From positions 21,708,701 through 21,772,700 of the forward strand of contig NC_087063.1 in assembly GCF_963678635.1 (NCBI RefSeq): DNA of 64,000 bases, written 5' to 3'. The notes below the pieces were generated by a model that saw only the letters and a list, made by a program, of their open reading frames with translations, had not been told where the DNA came from and did no database searches. The position numbers were made by a program, and so were the translations under genes. Below, piece after piece: positions 59,794-64,000 of this stretch (the stretch's first letter is position 1; each line of letters opens with the position of its first letter). Source of the DNA: Symsagittifera roscoffensis (taxonomy: Eukaryota; Xenacoelomorpha; Acoela; Convolutidae).

Positions 59794-62700
59794 ATGGCAG
59801 ACAGATTCTGGAAATCCATGCCCGCGGCCCTGAAGAAGCCTACTCTTGATGAGCTGTACAGACGCCTGAGGGACCTGGATTATACCCAAATAGACGAGAG
59901 AATGGCGGTAATGCTGAATGCCATCCTCCAGTTGGAAGACCAGGGTGAATGCAGGGAGTCTGCGACGGAGGCTGTCTGGATGGTCGGCTACACCACTGAG
60001 GGAATATCAAACCAAGAACAGACCAGATGGTTGTCTTGGAATGTGGATGGAGGAGTAAGGGGTTTTGACTTGGCAAGGAATCCTGGCCTGAGTAACAATA
60101 CCGAATATGGCGCAGGGGAATTCCCACTACCAACTAGGCCAACAGCAAGATCTACAGGCCAGAGCTCGAGTAAGGTGCTATCGATGACGCGAGCACAACA
60201 GACGACCGAGGCGTATCCGGATCTTGGTGTTCTAAAGAAAGAGCTCGAGAAGACGCAGAAGGAAAGGAATAAGGCGAACCTCGATCGGGATCAGGCAAAG
60301 CTGGATCGGGAGAAGGTTCAGCTGGAAAGGGACCAGGCGGTCAACGAGCGAGATCAGACTCTGAGGTTGCTTGAGATGCTAAAGGCTGAACATCAGCAGG
60401 AGCTAAGGGTGCGGGAGAATGCCGCGAATTGTGAACAACTGAAGTCGGAGTTGGAGAGAATAGAACAACGACAACGCGAACTTGACGCACAGAAGGGAGC
60501 CAGGCCGAAGGAGCGAGTTCATCCACCAGAGTCACGCATGGAGGTGGATGAAGTCCCCAGAGCAAGAGCACGGTTCAACCTTGACCGCGAGGCCCGAGAA
60601 CACATGAGCGAAGGGTTGGAAGTCTGGATACCGAATGACGCAACGTCTTCCTTGCGTAGCCTAGAGACGCAACCCGTACGCCCACTGATGGATGTGGTGC
60701 TGCCGGGATATACCCCAACCTCGACCTCGAGTGACAGTCAGGTGAGCGGCGGCTCATCGCGTCTGAAAGAGCTGGGCGAGAAATTACGGCAGAAAAGTCG
60801 TGAAAGTTCGGCAAGACCGGAGCTTCCCCCAACTTGGAGGGAACAGCCGGTCAGGAGCGTCGTGATCTCGAGTTATAAGAAAAATACAGAGAAGAGGTAC
60901 CACAGGCACAATCGGCTGGATTGGAGTGCGGAACAGAAAGCCAGGAGGGACTGCTTTCATGATGCAGCCTGGGTGGAGTATCTTGCGCCACCCCGTGTGC
61001 CAGAAGGTGCGGTCCACCTGATCATAGGGGACAGCCTGGTGCGGGTGTTGACCCGGATCCAGTCGCACTGGCAGACAGGAATCTTGAGTTTCGCTGGAGC
61101 TGCCACGCCACAGATGTTGGCGACGCTTGAGATGCTAGGGATGACTAAAGTGTACACGGTGACCTTGATGATCGGGACTAACGATGTATCAAGGGGAGAA
61201 GCGAGGAAAATAACGAGGCTGCACGACAAGATGAGCTGCCTTCTTGAGGAGCTGAGGATCCAGATGGACCCCATCCTGTTGACGGTATGTACTGTCCCCT
61301 ACAACATGATGTTTGATCAGCACGCCTTGGAGATGAACGAGAAGGTGCGGAACCTAAACAAGGTGATCCGAGATATCCACCGGAAAAGTGTGCTCCCTGT
61401 CAGACTGTTGGACGTGGCGGAGCGCATGGAGAAAAAGGGATTCCCTGAAGACACCTCCAATGATGGAATCCATTTCGATAGACCAAGGGGAGCGGAGTGG
61501 CTGAACGACGTCTTCCAAGAACACATAAACACGCTAGAGGCGGATCTGCTAGAGACAGCCCAATTCACATTAGGACCACCTCCGAACCCACCATTCCTTG
61601 CCTCAAGGGCCTTGTCTGGTCGCTTGGGACCGAGAGTTGACACTAGAGACAGTTCAAGGAGCAACCAGACCAGATTGCAGAGTGCCACGCCAATGGAATC
61701 TGAGGAGGTGACGTCATCAACACCTCCAGGCTCGGCGATATCCTCAGTGGTAGTGGCAGAGAGCAAGCGGGAAAAGAGGTCTATGGAGACCGCTCGCTTG
61801 AGATATCCTGAGAAGGTGAAAGGGCTGGACCTAGAGGGTTTGGAATGCAGGCGAGAATTGGCGGAGACCCTGGGGATTGAACGAGTGTCGCACGAGGAAT
61901 TAAACAGACATCATTGCGTGGACTGGTTGAAAGCTCATGAGGCGCACTTCTCGAGAACGAAATTGATGGAGACCGCGGATCTGACCGGAATTCCCACAAA
62001 AGCGGTCATGGGACCAATTAACTACAGACCTCTCAAGCTGTTGGGGAGTCCTGGACTCATAGCAGAACCCCCCAAACACCGAACGAGCATCGCCAGGATC
62101 AGGTTGGCGACCCCGGCACAGTTGAAGGTGGTGGACAAGCTGCTCAATCCGGGGGGAATGGAATTGCCAGATGCCGCTTGCGAAGGCTCGAAATTGGCGG
62201 AAAATCCCAGGTACGGGAAGCCCTGTGGGAGCACCCAGCTGGCCAAAACCCTGGCAGTTTATGATAGAGCAGATCCAGCTGCTGCGAGAGTAGTCATTGT
62301 GGCGGGATCGGACTTCGAAGGAACGTCTCCTAAGTTGTTCTGGCCGAAGACTCTGATATACTCTTTGCCAGGAGCTGAATTAAACCAGATGTTAACTCTG
62401 GTGGTGGCAATAAAGTCGGAGATGCCCTGTGAGCCTGAGCTGCTATTGTTTGCGGGAATGAATGATCACCTGCACGCGATGGGACTTCTTGAGCAGCTGA
62501 AGGGCAATGAAATTCCGACATCGAGGAAGATATGGGAAGCCATTCAGGCGTTGTTCGCAGCGATGAATGAAGTGCAAGAGAATGTTGTCTCGAGATTTGG
62601 ATCCAAGACGAAGGTGGTGTTCACCACATTCCCTGGATACGCGAATATGCCACCCGCCCTACAATTCGTGTACGCGGTCTTGATTCTAATAGCAGAGGGG

Positions 62701-63972
62701 AACGAATGGCGGATTCTAATGGCAGCCCCCAATCGGGAGTTGGAGCCATCGAACCTGAGGCTTCGCAAGTCAGAGTTGGCGGCGGCATGGGCGGACATAT
62801 CTCATGCACTGAGGGGCTTTTATGGACTAGCCGACATCCTGATCGTATTAGACGAGGTGCTCTTGCTAGAGATATCGAACTTTGCCAGGCAACTTAAGTT
62901 CAGCCCAGTCATCGGGGACGATCACCCGGCGATAAGCCAATTGACGGCCAGCTTGTGGTTTCGGAGCATGGAAGTGAAGATCACAAATTCCACCAGCAAG
63001 TCTAGAGGTCCGAGTAACGAGAGAAGAAATGTGGCCGAGACGGAAAAGCAATTAGAGTCAATGAAATATCGCTTGACGCAAGAGAATGGCTGGTGGCCAT
63101 TTTTGACACCAAGGCTGGAGAACGCCACGAATAAGACAAGGGAGGAAGCACCACCCCTCGTGAAACAAGTCTGGAGGTTTCTGGAGAAACAACTGGAGCT
63201 GGCCGAAGTAAGAGACATGACGGTGGCTAGATTTGTCTCGGCCGCCAATGAAGTGACGATTGGAGGGTTCTGGAGAGAGCACGCCAAGGGTGAGCTGAGG
63301 ACTAGGAGGGATCATGAGATTCTCAAGTTCTTGAGTCCTTGCTGGGAGAAGGAATTCATGGCAGGAATGTTCGGCACCACGGCGACTATCTTTGGAGCCT
63401 TCGTGCAGGAGATACTGGGCATGCCCATCAGCCTGCTCTTGGCTTTGTATCTGGTCTACCCCAGATACTTGTTCAACATGGGCCCAGCATACATGTTTAG
63501 TCGAGGAGTAGAAACACTTCGAGTTGATGGGTATCTGGCACTATTACTTTTGACCCATGGGGAATTGGTGTCGTTTCATCGATTGATGGAATATGGAGAG
63601 CCTCTGTCTATGGGGAGAGTCCACTCGAGCATTGAAACCTACTCCTACAAGTGTGCCGCAGGGTTGAAGACGTTGTTAGTGCAATACCTCATGATGCAGA
63701 ATCGGCACATGACGGGTGAAGATGAGAATCCAACCTCGAGAGAAGAATGGAAGAAGATGAATAGAGGAATGCCTCTGTTGACGGACCTATGCCTGGCAAT
63801 GAGGTCGGACCCTATGGGGATAATCCGGGGTCTAGAGGAGGTGGTGACCTGCATTTATGGTCCAGCAGTGACGTACGCATTCCCAGATCCCCTGGTGACA
63901 ACGTATCGTCACTCTGTGACGCACTTGAGTCTTATCAGCATACTGGATGGGACGGCGCTCAATTGGTGTTAG
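59794..63972 (+). CDS. ORF3 (env position): SGNH/GDSL hydrolase protein with second SGNH-like region
   Basis: 1392 codons, intact, stop TAG. From the N-terminus: unknown region (1-140); heptad-rich charged coiled coil about 145-245 (QAKLDREKVQLERDQAVNER); disordered linker; SGNH hydrolase about 405-595 with block I GDSLVRVL (S414), block III IGTNDVS (N463) and block V DGIHFDRPRGAEWLN (D557, H560). A second region about 830-1050 repeats the layout but is degraded: VVIVAGSDFEG, LLFAGMNDHLHA, VIGDDHPA (N890 and H1044 kept, GDS altered to GSD). A hydrophobic stretch near 1200-1225 (PISLLLALYLVYP) may be a membrane segment. There is no signal peptide and no fusion-protein features, so it is not a classical Env. 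GDSL/SGNH ORFs are known in bdelloid LTR elements (ORF3) and CR1/L2-type LINEs (ORF1), where membrane targeting is proposed; the role here is inferred. Confidence 0.85.
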   Translation: MADRFWKSMPAALKKPTLDELYRRLRDLDYTQIDERMAVMLNAILQLEDQGECRESATEAVWMVGYTTEGISNQEQTRWLSWNVDGGVRGFDLARNPGLSNNTEYGAGEFPLPTRPTARSTGQSSSKVLSMTRAQQTTEAYPDLGVLKKELEKTQKERNKANLDRDQAKLDREKVQLERDQAVNERDQTLRLLEMLKAEHQQELRVRENAANCEQLKSELERIEQRQRELDAQKGARPKERVHPPESRMEVDEVPRARARFNLDREAREHMSEGLEVWIPNDATSSLRSLETQPVRPLMDVVLPGYTPTSTSSDSQVSGGSSRLKELGEKLRQKSRESSARPELPPTWREQPVRSVVISSYKKNTEKRYHRHNRLDWSAEQKARRDCFHDAAWVEYLAPPRVPEGAVHLIIGDSLVRVLTRIQSHWQTGILSFAGAATPQMLATLEMLGMTKVYTVTLMIGTNDVSRGEARKITRLHDKMSCLLEELRIQMDPILLTVCTVPYNMMFDQHALEMNEKVRNLNKVIRDIHRKSVLPVRLLDVAERMEKKGFPEDTSNDGIHFDRPRGAEWLNDVFQEHINTLEADLLETAQFTLGPPPNPPFLASRALSGRLGPRVDTRDSSRSNQTRLQSATPMESEEVTSSTPPGSAISSVVVAESKREKRSMETARLRYPEKVKGLDLEGLECRRELAETLGIERVSHEELNRHHCVDWLKAHEAHFSRTKLMETADLTGIPTKAVMGPINYRPLKLLGSPGLIAEPPKHRTSIARIRLATPAQLKVVDKLLNPGGMELPDAACEGSKLAENPRYGKPCGSTQLAKTLAVYDRADPAAARVVIVAGSDFEGTSPKLFWPKTLIYSLPGAELNQMLTLVVAIKSEMPCEPELLLFAGMNDHLHAMGLLEQLKGNEIPTSRKIWEAIQALFAAMNEVQENVVSRFGSKTKVVFTTFPGYANMPPALQFVYAVLILIAEGNEWRILMAAPNRELEPSNLRLRKSELAAAWADISHALRGFYGLADILIVLDEVLLLEISNFARQLKFSPVIGDDHPAISQLTASLWFRSMEVKITNSTSKSRGPSNERRNVAETEKQLESMKYRLTQENGWWPFLTPRLENATNKTREEAPPLVKQVWRFLEKQLELAEVRDMTVARFVSAANEVTIGGFWREHAKGELRTRRDHEILKFLSPCWEKEFMAGMFGTTATIFGAFVQEILGMPISLLLALYLVYPRYLFNMGPAYMFSRGVETLRVDGYLALLLLTHGELVSFHRLMEYGEPLSMGRVHSSIETYSYKCAAGLKTLLVQYLMMQNRHMTGEDENPTSREEWKKMNRGMPLLTDLCLAMRSDPMGIIRGLEEVVTCIYGPAVTYAFPDPLVTTYRHSVTHLSLISILDGTALNWC

Positions 63973-64000
63973 CAGGAGGAGCTCAGAGCGCGAATGAGCA

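Larger units (their letters stand above)
47100..64000 (+). mobile_element. Ty3/gypsy-type LTR retroelement with env-position ORF3 (3' end outside window)
   Basis: Order: long leader, Gag, protease, RT, RNase H, integrase, macrodomain-like tail, splice acceptor, ORF3 with SGNH hydrolase. RT-RNase H-integrase order places it in the Ty3/gypsy group. Base composition and CpG content are clearly higher than in the host DNA to the left; the change falls near 47.1 kb, so that is my estimate of the left edge. The exact LTR start, end and primer-binding site could not be fixed without the 3' LTR. A +1 frame change in gag and one TAG in RT suggest this copy is not autonomous. Confidence 0.9.

Noticed and set aside
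50477-63854. Minus-strand open frames of 60-266 codons opposite Gag, Pol and ORF3
   Set aside because: They are antisense shadows of the GC-richer plus-strand ORFs, without domains of their own.
1-64000. CRISPR arrays, rRNA genes or bacterial-type operons
   Set aside because: Nothing of the kind is visible. The tandem repeats here lack unique spacers, and the genes are eukaryotic with introns.

Overview
The window is AT-rich nuclear DNA from an animal. Five spliced or single-exon host genes lie on the minus strand among many repeats, and a long, more GC-rich LTR retroelement fills the last ~17 kb on the plus strand. Introns are GT-AG with one clear GC-AG case, and range from 170 b to about 6 kb. 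Two starts (WDR46 and DPP3) sit 6 and 24 b behind a T-rich CAG acceptor, which fits spliced-leader trans-splicing or 5'UTR introns. The phylum cannot be fixed from sequence alone. Abundant tRNA-derived SINEs plus possible trans-splicing would suit a larger-genome larvacean tunicate, but that is only a guess.

Layout: 1-2.2 kb, repeats only. 2.5-8.4 kb, a Golgi-type carbohydrate sulfotransferase in four exons, with a decayed LINE reverse-transcriptase fragment in its long intron. 10.0-13.9 kb, a Pin1-type prolyl isomerase without a WW domain. 14.3-22.6 kb, dipeptidyl peptidase III, whose 6-kb GC-AG intron is filled by a 1.42-kb satellite. 22.7-35.0 kb, non-coding: microsatellite, SINE, a degenerate ~160-b repeat, and a 3.39-kb unit in three nearly identical tandem copies. 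36.3-38.3 kb, intronless WDR46/Utp7. 38.3-43.3 kb, SINE-rich intergenic DNA. 43.6-45.8 kb, casein kinase 1 alpha-like in five exons. From about 47.1 kb to the end, a Ty3/gypsy-type element. All five host genes share one strand; DPP3 and the Pin1 gene are only 335 b apart and could be co-transcribed.

The retroelement is the most interesting part. Its long leader carries a 70-b repeat and an array of more than 40 copies of a 14-b word. Gag-Pol has two CCHC knuckles, a DTGA protease, RT, RNase H, a long acidic insert, a D58D35E integrase, a GPF-type module and, at the extreme C-terminus, a region I read as a macrodomain related to OARD1/TARG1. A third ORF of 1392 codons lies behind a strong splice acceptor, as a retroviral env gene would. 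It encodes an SGNH (GDSL) hydrolase with an intact set of catalytic residues, followed by a second, degenerate SGNH-like region. This copy has a +1 frame change in an A7 run in gag and one in-frame TAG inside RT, so it is probably defective or recently damaged. The 3' LTR lies outside the window.
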